A DNA stretch of 64,000 nt from Piromyces finnis (GCA_002104945.1 MCFH01000057.1:62001-126000); one strand, 5' to 3'. Shown: positions 34,382 through 45,815, counted from the first letter of the stretch. A program made the numbers and translations. Notes: generated by a model from the sequence alone, not told the origin.

Positions 34382-34798
34382 TGTAAAGAAATGTGTCTTT
34401 AACAATAAAACAAATTATAATATTTACTAAATAACTTAGTAATATTAACACTTTAAAATATTCTGTAAATTATTAATTTATAAAAATATTATTAAAAACA
34501 CATAGAATTTAACTTAATAAGTTAGTGTTTAATAATATAATTATTTATTAATAAAATCTCGATTCTTTAAAATATTTGGGAAAATTCACTCGTATTTATA
34601 CTAAAAATTTTTTAAATTAATTTATAAAATTTTTTCAACTTAAAATTCTTAACCAATCAATAATCTTCATATAAAATAAAATTTAAAAATAAAATTATAA
34701 TTTTTAAAATAGTATCTGTCTCGAACTAGTGTCATTCAGACTCAAAGTCTTAGCTACTAACCACTAAGACAATTTAGTTGTTTCTAGTATTCATTACA
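34382..34798 (-). mobile_element. solo LTR, family J, in element C
   Basis: 417 bp, on the plus strand TGTAAAGAAATGTG...TAGTATTCATTACA, TSD GGAAG (34377-34381 and 34799-34803). Removing it rejoins gag (NVDVVL) to protease (PYKSVVAKVLL) in frame. The minus strand carries a tRNA-like stretch (34700-34771; GTGGTTAGTAGC and CTAGTTCGAGAC) and TATAAATACGAGTG. Confidence 0.85.
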
Positions 34799-35652
34799 GG
34801 AAGAACAACATCAACATTAATAACTATTTGAGGTAGAGAGAAATTATCCGAAAGTCGAGTGGACTTTTCTTGATCATTCAAAATATGGACCCCAGCATTA
34901 TTAGTATGGTTTTCCTTTTTGATTCTAATAGGGCATTCAGATAATCGGTGACCAGGTTTACCACAGTAAAAGCAGAGATTATCTTTCATTCGACAGTTAC
35001 ATTCTTCATTTGAGATGGGACCGAAAGAATTTGTTCTTTTCGACTGTGTGGATTTACTTGAAGAACTTTCTGAGGAACAAGGTTGGAAGCTTGGTTTAGG
35101 GCGGAAACTTTTATTAGATCTCTTACTTATCTCTTCTTGGTGACATGCCAATCTACCCCCTATACGACTTGCTATTGTTTGTAGGTTTATTAAGGTAAAA
35201 GGGCCAGGGAACATCTGGAGAATATGGGTAGCGATCCTATCGTCCAATCCATCAACAAAGGCATCCATTTTGGCTTGTTCGTTCCAAGTGGATTCGTCAA
35301 CGTAATTGTTGAATTCCTTGATGTACTCCTGAGTATTGGATAGGCCATGTTGTTTGACCTTCTTAAGTTTTTGATTAGCAATGTAGGCCATATCCTGGAA
35401 CCCAAGAACAGCTTTCATTTTCCCTACGAAGGCACCATAGTTCTGCAAACAGGGGTCATGGTTGTTAATCAAAGTAGCAGGCCAGTTCATTGCGTCCCCA
35501 TAGAGGCGGCTAACAACACAGAAAACTTTTTCTCCGTCGTCTCTTCCTAATTCTAGATGGATCATAAAGAACATTTCCATTTTGGCTAAGAATCCCTTTA
35601 GGTAGCGGTGGTTTCCGTCAAAACCATTCTTCAAGTCGGCAGAGTTATCCAT
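34799..35652 (-). pseudogene. gag: gag of element C
   Basis: The best start is MDNSADLKNGFDG at 35652; the longer frame upstream is leader/LTR sequence. Capsid core GNHRYLKGFLAKMEMFFMIH, YGDAMNWPATLI and QEYIKEFNNYVDESTW, followed by a basic/serine-rich stretch and one CCHC zinc knuckle CFYCGKPGHRLSECP (about 34935-34980). Open throughout and continuous with protease before LTR J. Typical length for a chromovirus gag. Confidence 0.85.
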
Positions 35653-35709
35653 AAGGAGAAAATTAAGGTAGACAATAAACGAAGTACTGAGGTAGATTTT
35701 TTTTCTTAG

Positions 35710-35720
35710 AGTGTTTTTAT
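35710..35720 (-). promoter_or_regulatory. primer-binding site of element C (self-primer)
   Basis: The 11 bases right after the 5' LTR (minus strand ATAAAAACACT) are the exact complement of AGTGTTTTTAT inside the LTR (35878-35888). That stretch begins 35 bp after the TATA box at 35916-35923. The match stops at exactly 11 bases. Confidence 0.7.
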
Positions 35721-36070
35721 TGTAATGAAATATTATAATAATGAACACACTCATGTAATTAATTTTTTTTCTAATAATTTTATTTATTAAATTTATTATT
35801 ATAATACAACTAACTCGCTAGGTCAGTGTATTATCAAACTAAAGACAAAACAAAAAAACTAATTTTATTAATTGTTAATAAAAACACTAAAGAGCTATCT
35901 TATCTTTCATATTCTCTTTTATACATGAAAAAATATTTTTTAATACAATTTGATAAGTAAACTAATTACTTAATAATTGGTTATAAAAATATAATAATAA
36001 ATTTTTTTTCATTAATCTAACCTTAATGATTTTCTAATCTAACCCTTATCACTAGATATACTTCGTTACA
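35721..36070 (-). repeat. 5' LTR of element C with core promoter
   Basis: 350 bp. On the minus strand the TATA box TATAAAAGAG starts at 35923 and the predicted transcript start AGTGTTTTTAT is at 35888. Confidence 0.85.
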
Positions 36071-36075
36071 ATATT

Positions 36076-36357
36076 TATTTTATAATATAAATATTGTAAC
36101 TTTCTTAAATCTTTTTTTAAAAATAACCAAAGAATAAAAAATGTAGTACAATATAAATTAATAAAATACAAATACATAAAAAATACATAAAATATTATTT
36201 TGGAATGTATTTTATTTTCACATATGAAAATAATTTTTAATACAATGTGATAAGTGGACTAATTATCTAATGATTGGTTATAAAAAATATTATTTATTTC
36301 TTTTTTGCTAAACCTAATCTAATCATAATGAATATAATTCATTACATTACGTATTCA
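36076..36357. other. AT-rich spacer, probable copia LTR remainder
   Basis: Right flank of element C. Contains no gene; AAAATATTATTTATTTC and a CTAATTATCTAATGATTGG stretch resembling part of LTR C (CTAATTACTTAATGATTGG) suggest a diverged LTR. Confidence 0.35.
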
Positions 36358-36872
36358 GTTATAACATATAATAAAATAAAATTATTCAATTAATTATACC
36401 CTTATTTAGACATAAGTAATAATTTTTCTGTCGAGGTATCTTCTGCTTTGTGTGTAACAGTTGCTTCTTTTAGTAAAAATTATAATTAAATTCTATGTCA
36501 TTTTAAATTATAAAATATTATATAATAAAGTTAATAAAATAAACCTTTATTATATAATATTTTATAATTTAAAATTATGACATAGAATTTAATTAATAAA
36601 ATAAACCTTAAATAATAATAAAATACTAATAACTATTTTAATAATAAAATATTATAAGTAATTAATCTAATGCTAATAATAAATATTATAATTAACTATA
36701 TACAAATAATATAGCTATATAATAAAAATATGAATAATTAATAGAAAAATGTATAAAAATTATAATATATAATTTTTATATTTTAAAAATAGAGTTAAAC
36801 AATAATAAGGAATATAAATAGTTGAAGGTTCAATTCTAGAACTCTAGCTAATTCAACTATTTATGTTCTAAT
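36358..36872. repeat. dispersed repeat Q with foldback insert
   Basis: Shared with 53523-53943 over nearly its whole length (TAATTTTTCT, CGAGGTATCTTCTGCTTTG, GGTTCAATTCTAGAACTC). This copy has an extra inverted duplication at 36484-36594. It ends in a hairpin: ATAAATAGTTGA and TCAACTATTTAT around a B-box-like GGTTCAATTCTAG. Class unknown; it may be part of an LTR. Confidence 0.6.
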
Positions 36873-37454
36873 TTTATACAAAAACATAAAAGAGTTCTGT
36901 ACTTTATCTTTAAAATTATTATTATTGTTCTATTTCCAGGTTTTAAGTTTATCACTTTTAGTAATAATTACTCAATTATTTAATTATTAGTTTGTAAATA
37001 TATATAATTTTAAAGGAATTTTTAAAGAACACTTATATAAAACACAAATTTGATTACATCATTTATTTGAGTTTATTTATTCATTTTTATTTATTATTTT
37101 ATTATTTTAATACATTAATACATTGTTTGATTAAATCGTTTTTTAATAATTTACTTTATACTTGTTTCTTATTAATTAAGTCATTTATTCAAAATTTATT
37201 ATTATTTAATACAGAAAATATTATATATTTAAAAAGAGTTATATTTTTATAGAATTATTATTCATTTATTTTAAAGGGTTATTTTTATTTGTTCTCATTA
37301 AAAGTCACTATGGGTTAAGTCGTGTTTATTTAATTTATAAAATTAAATATTTTATAGTTAAACAATAATTAATTGAAATTAAAAATATAATAATTAAAAT
37401 TGTTCATGTATAAAAAGAACAAGAATTGACAGAAAATTATGAAGCTTTAGTGTA
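36873..37454. other. AT-rich region with LTR-I fragment
   Basis: No gene. Bases about 37360-37454 (ATTGTTCATGTATAAAAAG, GAAGCTTTAG) match the internal part of LTR I at about 59770-59880 in reverse orientation. The remainder is unassigned. Confidence 0.45.
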
Positions 37455-38611
37455 ATCCCTATTTTTGAGTGAGTAGCGTATCACTAACGTCGGGGGCGGG
37501 ATTTGTCCCAGCACGGCCGGCATGGATGGTGTAAAGGGAATGTCACGGGTTCCAACTCCTGTACTTCTCGAAAGTACCGAGGTCGAATCTAATCAAAATT
37601 CTCAGGTTCAACAAGGGGATTCTATGCCCGATCCTGTTGATCCTTTTTTCTTTTTTACTAATAATAGTGAGGTAAACCCAATGGAGCACATTGAAAGTCT
37701 TCTTAATAGATGGTTTTCTGAAATATCTAGCCAATTTGCTAGTATGGGAAACCGTCTGAGTGCTATGGAAGAAAAGCTATGGTATTGAGGTTTATAAGAG
37801 AGAAATAAACAAGGCTCTTCAGCTAAAATTTGTTGAAGTTGACCAAAGGTTGGAAGCAAATGAATATGCTAGCCAAGTTAGCTTGGAGGAGCTTCATTTG
37901 GTGGAAAATGCCTTTACCGCAGAACATGAGGAAAGGTTACAAGACTATCAACAAGTACTAAACAACCAAGAAACGTTGCATCTCCAGTCTAGTGCCTTCG
38001 TTTCATATAAAAAAGAGCTTGAAGAGGAGATAGCCAGAATGAGAGAACAACGCCTCGCTCTAAAAGAAAGAGAAAAATTGTTCGAAGCCAGAGTTGAGGC
38101 TATGAACAGACGAGCTGAAGCCAGAACTCATGATAGGACATCCTTTCAGACTGGTGGTACGGGAAATCCTCATGGTCCTACTAGAACAACTAGTAGTAAC
38201 ACTACGGAATATTCCGAAGATGGGGGATGTTAAGGTGTTCGACTGGCGAGTACACAGATATGAAGAAAAAGTACCTATGCTTGATAATAATCAGGAGAAG
38301 TGCTTACTTTATTTCAAACGTTACCCATACTACTATGGTAATGATGAAAAGGCAAAAGTTAACTTCATTGAAAATCATCTAGGTGGAAAAGTTTTGAGAT
38401 GGTATCGACTAAGGGAGAGGACACAACAGCTTAGGAATCCTAATGCTGATGAATTATTCCTCCACCTTCATGATAAATTTCCACCAGAGTCTCCATATGA
38501 ACTCTGTAAGTCCAAGTTGCTTAAGCTAAACCACGAGTGGAGAAAAGCTTACTACTACTTAGAAGAGTTTAATAAGTTGACAGAAACACTTGAGCTTCCT
38601 GAAAATGTTAG
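37455..38611 (+). pseudogene. gag: gag of element H (plus copy), 5' part
   Basis: A G/C-rich leader (37470-37520, GTCGGGGGCGGGATTTGTCC) precedes the start MDGVKGMSRVPTPVL at 37522, giving the gag N-terminus that the minus copy has lost. Proline/acidic start, then a coiled coil (SLEELHLVENAFTAEHEERL) and capsid core (EKCLLYFKRYPYYYGNDEKA, LGGKVLRWYRLRERT). Frameshifts near 37785 and 38230. A solo LTR-B interrupts it at 38612. Clearly the same family as 20279-26876 but more decayed. Confidence 0.8.
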
Positions 38612-39397
38612 TGTAAAGATATAAGATATATCTTTAGATTATTTAATAATTAATTATTAATTATTAAATAATAAATTAATATTTAGTAAAACTGATTATA
38701 AAATTTTTGAGTAAATTTTATGGAATAATTTAATAATAAATTATTTTATAATAATTCCGTTAAATTTAAATTAAGATAAATATTTAAGTTTAAGGAATAA
38801 AAGAATTTTAATTAAATTTAAATATTTCAAATATTTAAAATAATTAAAATATTTTTTAAATACTTTTTATTTAATTTTAGAATAGATTATACTTTTTTAT
38901 TTAAATTTAGAATAGTTTAATAATTTTAACTTAGTTTTAAAAATAGATTTATTTATATTTCAATAGGAAATATATTAAGAATAGTATTGATAATATTAAA
39001 TTAATTTATAGAAAATACATGGGCTTTATTCAATTTTGAGTTTACTCAAATTGAATTAAAAGTATAATGAATTAGTTTAGTTTAGTTCTGTTATTTTATT
39101 ATTTAATTAAATTAGTTTTGTTTATTTTATATTAAATATATGTTTATTTAAATAGAATAATATATTAGAATATAATTATGAAAAAATATAAATACATGTA
39201 ATTTTTATTTGTTAAATCGATGTAATTGTTATTTTCAATTTTTTAATTATTAACTATTATATAGCTAATAATATTTTTAAGAGTTTAAATAAAATGTTTT
39301 CTTAAAATAAAAATTTAATGTTTTATTTTTTTATTTTTGTGTTAATAAAAATTGTTTTGTTAAGTATGAAATCTGTTTTAAATTTTATACTTTTACA
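38612..39397 (+). mobile_element. solo LTR, family B, in plus H copy
   Basis: 786 bp, TGTAAAGATATAAGAT...TTTATACTTTTACA, TSD GTTAG (38607-38611 and 39398-39402). TATA box (TATAAATACATG) at 39187 and GTAATTGTTAT at 39222, 35 bp apart, in the plus direction. Confidence 0.9.
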
Positions 39398-40305
39398 GTT
39401 AGGAGACAGGTGTTAATACAACAGGTCAGGCCTTCTGTCAGGGAAGCGTTTTATGATATCCCTGAACAGGAACTTACTCTAGAGGTATTAAGTGATGTAC
39501 TGTTGAAGTGGGATTATCAACAAGCAGTATTTCGTAATGATATCATATAAAAGTACGATAAACTAGATTGCTAGAACACAATAATGACCTTGTTGGATAT
39601 TACTGGCCTATATAGACCTTCTAAATGGACAGAAATGAAGCAAAAGAATAACAAGCCATCGAATAAGCCTAAGGATGAACAAACTGACCAACAGGCTTAT
39701 GTGAAAAGTAATGGTGGTGCTAACAAGGAAGTCGGGATTCAATGAACCAGACTTTAGAAAAAGTTCTAGTTTCCAACCAAAACAAGAATCTTTTAGCGCT
39801 GGAAATAATCTCCTTCCTAAAGCCATGGCTAGTCAGCCAGCGGTTAATAATAGCTACTATACACAAAATCAACTAGTAGCTGAGGGAAACGCAAGAAACA
39901 ACCAAAAGGGTTCAAAAAAGGTTGAAGTATTGTATGATACAAGATAATCAACCAACCTCATTCATCCAAATTTGGCAGAAGAACTTGGATAAAGAGTGGT
40001 TGATAAACATACAGTATTCCGGATAGTAAATGGTAATGCGGAGTTGCGACAGTATTCGAAAGACTTGCAGTTAACGTTATGGTTGACGCCCTCAGGAGAA
40101 AATGAAGCTAAATCATACTGTTTCAATAATATTTGTCACCTTTCAAATAAGATACTTGAAATGATAATAGTTGGGCTAAACTTCATGGATAAGAATCTTA
40201 TCTACCGAGGTTATGGTAAAGATACTCAGGTGAAGTATTTCGTAGTAAATAGTGGTAAAGAAAAGAGATACACTACCAGATCATCAGAATTAATTCAAGA
40301 ATAGG
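39398..40305 (+). pseudogene. gag C-terminus and protease start of element H (plus copy)
   Basis: Continues gag after LTR-B (QVRPSVREAFYDIPEQE), then the proline/glutamine-rich tail and, without a frameshift, the protease motif KVEVLYDT followed by a TAA and NLIHPNLAEELG. The ORF at 39996-40304 covers the protease body (GLNFMDKNLIYRGYG). RT is absent; the copy ends near 40305. Confidence 0.75.
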
Positions 40306-40719
40306 TCGAAGTTATTTATAATTAAGGTTTTTTAATATAAGTTTTATTTATTGATTTTAATAGAGGTTTATTATTAACAATAATTTCTACTGAAGTACAA
40401 CTTTATTGAAATTATTGATTCATATATAATAATGTGATTTAGTATAAAAATATGTTAACATGTTTGTGGTCATATGTATTAATTTATTTAGATTGAACCA
40501 CAATTATAAAAATTTAACGCCACACTAATTTTACTAAATCATAAATTTATGTGACTCAGTAAATAATTAATAAAAAGTAAAATTATAGTAATTAAGGTTA
40601 AGAACACTAAATTATCATATTACATTTGATAACGCCCTTCTTCAAGATGGATTCCAGACGTAAGAAAAAAGGAACAAAAAAAGGAAGAAAAAAAAATTTT
40701 TTTTGTTTTTTAATAATAT
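40306..40719 (-). other. 3' end of element R, possible LTR remnant
   Basis: No gene. On the minus strand a purine-rich CTTGAAGAAGGGCG (about 40640-40655) similar to the polypurine tract of M is followed by TGTAATATGATAATTTAG, a possible LTR start. The far end was not found. Confidence 0.4.
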
Positions 40720-42288
40720 TTTTCTAGTCGTTCGATGTGCACAATTAGTGATTGTCTCGAATTTGGAGGAAATTCAAGTTTAAATGTAACCGGAGAAATT
40801 TTCTCTATAATGCGAAAAGGTCCTGTTCTACGAGCTGTAAATTTTCCAAGCTTCTTGGATGTGGGAATGTTATTAAGTCAAACAAGGTCGTTAACTTCTA
40901 ACTTCGGTCCTTGAGATTTATTTTGATCGGCGGTCAATTTATTTTCAATTTTAGACTTTTCAATACAATTTTTTATAGAGATAAAATAGTTTTTCCAATC
41001 GATAGCAGTAAACTCTGAATAGTTTTGAGGGTGAAAACTACTAATGATGAGATCAAAATTTAGATTATATCTGTAAATGACTTCAAATGGTGTTTTCATA
41101 GTTGAAGAGTTGAGTTATTTATAGCAAACACAACTAGTGGAAGGTAGTATGTCCATAAGGATGGTTCTTTGGAGGTAACACAGCGCAGTGATTGCATTAA
41201 TATACCATTAATTCTCTCTACTTGACCATTGCTTGCATGATGGTGGACAGTGGAATAATTATATTTGATACCGAGATAGCCCAACAGTTTTCTCCAAAAA
41301 GAAGAGGTAAACTGAGATCCTCTATCGGATATTACTACAGAAGGTAATCCATGAATATGAAAATATTTGAAAGGAAAATATTCGCTGTATCTTCGGCATT
41401 TAGTAGTCCCGAATAGGGAATTAGATGTACCATTTTACTAAAGATGTCAACGATTGAAATTACGGTTGTAAAGTCTGAGGAATTCGGAAGGTCAGTTATA
41501 AAGTCTACACTTATTATATCCCAGGGTTTATCTGGCGTAGTGGATAGTTGTACAAGTCCATATGGCGAGTGAGTAGCGTTTTTCATGGTAACACATATGG
41601 TACATTTCTTTATCCATTTGAAAATGTCCTCCCTCATTCGTGGCCAAAAAAATATCTTCCTATGCATTCCTTAGTTTTTTCAAAGCCAAAATGTCCTGTT
41701 ACCGGGTTGTTGTGGTATTTCTCTAAAATTCCATTTCTCAGTTTTGGGAATAAATAATCTATCATTATAATAAATAAGGTTATTAGTAAGGGAATAATTG
41801 CTATGATTAAGATTATTACCATTTTTAATTTTATCAATAATATTTTTTGATTCTTCATCCTCTAAATAAAGTTTTGAGTTAACAAGATTTCTGAATTGTC
41901 AATAAAAGTAGTAATGGAATTAATTTTATGATCTGGTCTTCTAGATAAAATATCGGCCTTTGTATTTTTGATTTTTGTGTCCTTGTTTATACCTGATTTC
42001 AAAATTGAATTTAGACAGGAATTTTTGCCAGAGGATTTGTCTTTCAGACAATTTTTGAGGTTTCCTGGGGAATCGTAAATTGTTGTGGTCTGTAAAGATA
42101 ACGAATGGAATGTCGGCACCCATGAAATAATTTCGCCATTCTTTTAAGGCGGAAACAATTGACAAGAGTTCGCGGTCATATACGGTATATCTTGATTGAG
42201 TATTACTAAGGGCTTTCGACATAAAAGTGCATGGATGCAGAATGTTGTTTTCGTCACATTGAGATAAAACTGGAACGACTAAATGTTG
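40720..42288 (-). pseudogene. pol: RNase H and integrase of gypsy element R
   Basis: Reading leftward: RNase H remnant VVPVLSQCDENNILHPCTFM and FTDHNNLRFPRKPQ (42060-42100). The integrase zinc finger has NPVTGHFGFEKTKECIGR and CTICVTMKN, then VDFITDLPNSSDF (about 41480-41520), SDRGSQFTSSFW (about 41290-41330) and the glutamate block ASNGQVERINGI (about 41210-41245). C-terminal KLEVNDLV follows. Frameshifts near 41860, 41640, 41330 and 41098. A separate lineage from M, H and S by motif wording. Confidence 0.8.
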
Positions 42289-42814
42289 TGTAAGAAACAT
42301 AGATAAATTCTATATAATTTATCTATTTTCTTATTAATTAATGTTTATTATAATATTTAAATATTTATTATTATTTATTGTTTAATACATTAATTTAATA
42401 CATTATTTAATACACTATTTAATACATAATTTGATACATTAATTAAATACATTGATTAAATACATTGTTTTATTACATTAATTTAGTTGTATCATTTTAA
42501 CCAATCCATGTATAATGTATTAAGTTATTATAAAAGAATAATCTTGATTCTCTTTTGAGAAATCAAGAGTTATTATTATATAAATTTATTAATAAATAAA
42601 GTATTAATTATTTTAAAAGTAATGTTTATCTAACGTGTGTTTTTATATTTAAGTGTTAATATTTAATATTTTTTTTGTTTATTAGTATTTTTATATAATA
42701 AACTCGAAATTAATGTTTTTATTTTCTTTCTCAAATTAGTAATAGTTAATTATTTAATTATTATTAATTTGTAGAAGAAGTTATTTATAATTTATTTATA
42801 AGTAACTTCTTACA
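42289..42814. mobile_element. solo LTR, family F, in element R
   Basis: 526 bp, TGTAAGAAACATAGAT...AAGTAACTTCTTACA, TSD TGTTG (42284-42288 and 42815-42819). It is in reverse orientation to the copy at 1819-2481 and lacks its tandem duplications. Confidence 0.9.
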
Positions 42815-43520
42815 TGTTGTTTAAAGTTAGGAGAATAAACTAAAATATCATCCATATAAACAAATAGGCAAGTAACAATAAGAGACATAAGAATACGATT
42901 CATTTCACGTTGAAAGGAAGAAGGCGGATTAGATAAACCAAATGACATGACCTTGAAATTAAGGTTACTAAACTTATGAATGCAGTATCTTCGATATCTT
43001 TACTATTCATTGAAATTTGATGGAAACCAGAAAATAGATCAATAGCAGAGAAATATTTAATACCATGAATGGATTCTAGTAGTTCGTCAATAAATTCAAT
43101 AAATGGTAAAGCGTATGCGTCTTTAATAGTAATTTGATTCAAATTTCTATAATAAGCACACATACGCCACTTATCATTTTTCTTTTTCACCATTACAACA
43201 GGGAATAACCATGGCGAATGAGAAGGTTCAATGAGACTATGTTTTAATAATTTTGAAATCTCCTCTTTTAGTGCTTGAGATTGAGCAAGGGATATCTTAT
43301 AAGGTCTCAGTTTAATAGGCTTGGTGAATGTTAATTCAATAGAATGAGGTTCAGCATTAGTAACCGAAACATCATCAATAAAGTCGATTAAAACATCCTT
43401 ATAATTTTTTATCAGAGAATGAGTTGAATTTGTTCATCCTTTGAAATAATATTATTAAGGAATTAATATTATCGGCATCATAAATTTCCATTAAGGAATT
43501 AATATTATTCATAATAGTAG
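42815..43520 (-). pseudogene. pol: reverse transcriptase of element R
   Basis: RT fingers and palm: LKHSLIEPSHSPWLFPVVM, KWRMCAYYRNLNQITIK (an aspartate of the usual CxDYR is replaced by A-Y), DLFSGFHQISMN, and catalytic FVYMDDILVY (about 42845-42875). Just after YMDD the frame jumps to the RNase H end (NFKQH joined to LVVPVL) once LTR F is removed, so about 150 codons including the first RNase H aspartate were deleted in frame before F inserted. A frameshift near 42980. Confidence 0.75.
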
Positions 43521-44358
43521 TATGTTATAATTTATTTCCTTGTGACATGGAACCTGATAGTTAAGCTACTATAATAAAGGATCCATCTGTTTTTATATAT
43601 AAAGCTTCGCCATCAGGATCTATATATAATCTATGATCCTTTTGTGATTGACGCCCAAGTATGATATCATAGCAGGAGTCTTCGTCTTCTAGGATCCAGA
43701 TGGTAGTACTTATTTTAAGTTTATCAAAACGGAGGACGAGACTTACTGCATGATTAGTGAAAATGAACTGTTGATTATATAACTTAAAGAAGGTTCCTTT
43801 AAAGTATTTGATATTATTTTCTTTGATATAATATCAAAGAAAGGCTTAGTAATCACGTTGACATCAGAGCTTATATCAACTAGTACTTTTACAATATTGT
43901 CAACAGAACCTATAACAGAATTTATTAATTACGTTAATCACATTATTAACATCATTATTATCATCATTGCTATCGTTGTTATTGTCATCATCATCGTCAA
44001 TATCATATTTGTTGATAATATTAATAAACGAATTAATATCATCATTTGGATCAAGTTTTAAGCCTTTTGCGCAAAGACTTCTAATGATGAGGCTGACAGC
44101 AAAGAGTTATGCAAAGGAAATCCCAGCGTTAGTATTATTAAGAGCATTATATAAATTATACTCTTTATTTTTGCCAAGCATAATAATAGAACGTAGAAAG
44201 TCGTAATAATTTCCTTTAGGTGACTTCTTATTCCCAATTACTTCTTCTTCTATATCATCTTGTTTGCTAGAGATATCTGGACCAGTTCTCCTTTTATTCT
44301 TGGTTTCTTTATTTCTCTTCTTAGCAGATGAAATATTCTTGCCTTCAATAACCAAAGT
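43521..44358 (-). pseudogene. protease and gag remnants of element R
   Basis: The minus strand shows CYDIILGRQSQKDHRLYID (about 43600-43670), the region downstream of a gypsy protease, and VLVDISSDVNVITKPF (about 43840-43895), the active-site segment with DIS in place of DSG/DTG. Upstream are a low-complexity Asp/Asn tract and a basic gag tail (44107-44355, KKRNKETKNKRRTG). Several frameshifts. The start of gag is lost at LTR-E (44359). Confidence 0.5.
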
Positions 44359-44465
44359 GTAAAATATTATGTTAACTGAATAATGTATTGAATTAATGTA
44401 TCGTAATTTTTTTCAAAATTTATTTATATTACAATTAACATAAATTTATGTAAAATTTAATTTTA
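44359..44465. mobile_element. LTR-E fragment
   Basis: The first about 107 bp of LTR E (TGTAAAATATTATG...AATTTAATTTTA), cut off by the LTR-A that follows. No TSD can be matched. Confidence 0.6.
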
Positions 44466-45047
44466 TGTAAAGTCGACACAGAAAGAATAGATTAGGATAT
44501 CTATTTTATTATAATAACACCAATAAAAAAATAAAATAAAAATTGTTTTATTAAAAAATATCTTTTATTATAATAGAAATTTATTAATAACAATTACATC
44601 GATCAAAATGATGAAAAATATCTTCTATTTATATTTTTCCTAAATACATTTATATTATATTATAACTATTTATTTCTTATATATTATTATTTAAAATCTA
44701 CACTAAAATCTTAATTATTAATAAATATTTAAACTATAACTATTTTTAGTAAAATACAATTAGCAATTCAAATTAAGTACTATTCAATTTGAATATGTGC
44801 CCATGTATTATTTATATATTAATCATATACTATTTATCTATTTCTATTAAAAAACTACGGTTTAGCTTGATAAATTTAATTTATTTGTTAAATACTAAAA
44901 ATAAATTAATAATTTATTTTGTTTTAAACTTTAATTATTAATAAATAAATTATGTCTCACTTAATATAATTTATGTAACTTAAATGATAATATTTATGGC
45001 TTAAGTTACATTAAAGATATCAAGCTGTGGCGTTTGATATCTTTACA
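44466..45047 (-). mobile_element. LTR family A
   Basis: 582 bp, on the plus strand TGTAAAGTCGACACAG...GTTTGATATCTTTACA. The flanks (TTTTA and GAATC) do not match, so one side was rearranged after insertion. Confidence 0.85.
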
Positions 45048-45518
45048 GAATCATTGTCGCTGGTACATGGTGTTTTGCGAGATCTGCAGTTATTAAGATT
45101 ATATTGTTCTAAAATATTTTCAATTATATGTTTTTGTGAAATGGAATAAGAAGAATTGCTGTTTTCAATTTTGATACCTAATAAATAATGATTAGGTTGA
45201 CAGTTAGAAATTTTTAATTTAGATTTAATTTATGTAATTATACTTATAAGTTCAAGATTTATTCCACAAATAATCATATCATTAATGTAAAGTCCAATAA
45301 TGCAAGAAATTTGGTTATCAAAGGTTTTAAAGAAAATACAGTAGTCTGAAGTACACTGTGAAAAACCATGAGCGATAAGAAAAGTGGAAATATATTCATT
45401 TCATTGTCGTCTACTTCGTTTGAGTTCATAAAGAGCTTTATTCAGTTTCAAAAAGCCTTTACCATAGTTTTTATCACCTTCAGGAATAGTAGATTTGCAT
45501 GAAGATAGACAGATTTAA
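45048..45518 (-). pseudogene. Ty1/copia reverse transcriptase fragment
   Basis: Minus-strand reading: LNRALYGLKQSRRQWNEYI (about 45385-45440), AHGFSQCTSDYCIFF and LYINDMIICGINLELI (about 45240-45290). The last is the copia YVDDM catalytic box, here YIND with the first aspartate changed to asparagine, which would abolish polymerase activity. Another stop follows. It is bounded by LTR A and LTR E fragments. It could be the RT half missing from the copia copy at 27.5-31.6 kb, or a separate insertion. Confidence 0.75.
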
Positions 45519-45815
45519 TGTAAAATATGCTAACTAAAGTTCAGGTTTGTATACACTTTATTAACTAAACTCAAACTATAACTAAAGAATTTTTAAACTT
45601 AAAATAAAGTTTTGATTTATTTACTATATGGTTGATTATATTTCAAACATATATTTAATTTATATATTTCTAATTTTGAGGCTTAGTTTATAAAAAAATT
45701 TTTATTATCTAAAATATTTATTGGTTAAAAAATATTTAATTTAAAAATTTTATTTTATCATATAAAACTTAATCTTATCGTAAAATTAAACATAAATTTA
45801 AGATTATTTATTCAT
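45519..45815. mobile_element. LTR-E fragment, reversed
   Basis: Reverse orientation relative to 1103-1800. Starts TGTAAAATATGCTAAC with AGTTCAGGTTTGTATAC and fades out near 45815. The following 45816-45900 shows no feature. Confidence 0.6.

Larger units (their letters stand above)
31718..36070 (-). mobile_element. chromovirus-type gypsy element C, with both LTRs
   Basis: 4353 bp. The two LTRs (31718-32067 and 35721-36070) are each 350 bp and differ at few positions. TSD ATATT (31713-31717 and 36071-36075). Order on the minus strand: 5' LTR, self-complementary primer site, gag, protease, truncated RT fused to integrase, chromodomain, tRNA-like/structured 3' region, polypurine tract AGAGGAGGAGCT, 3' LTR. 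The solo LTR J is nested at 34382-34798. An internal deletion removes the RT core and RNase H, so it could at most be mobilised by another copy. Confidence 0.9.
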
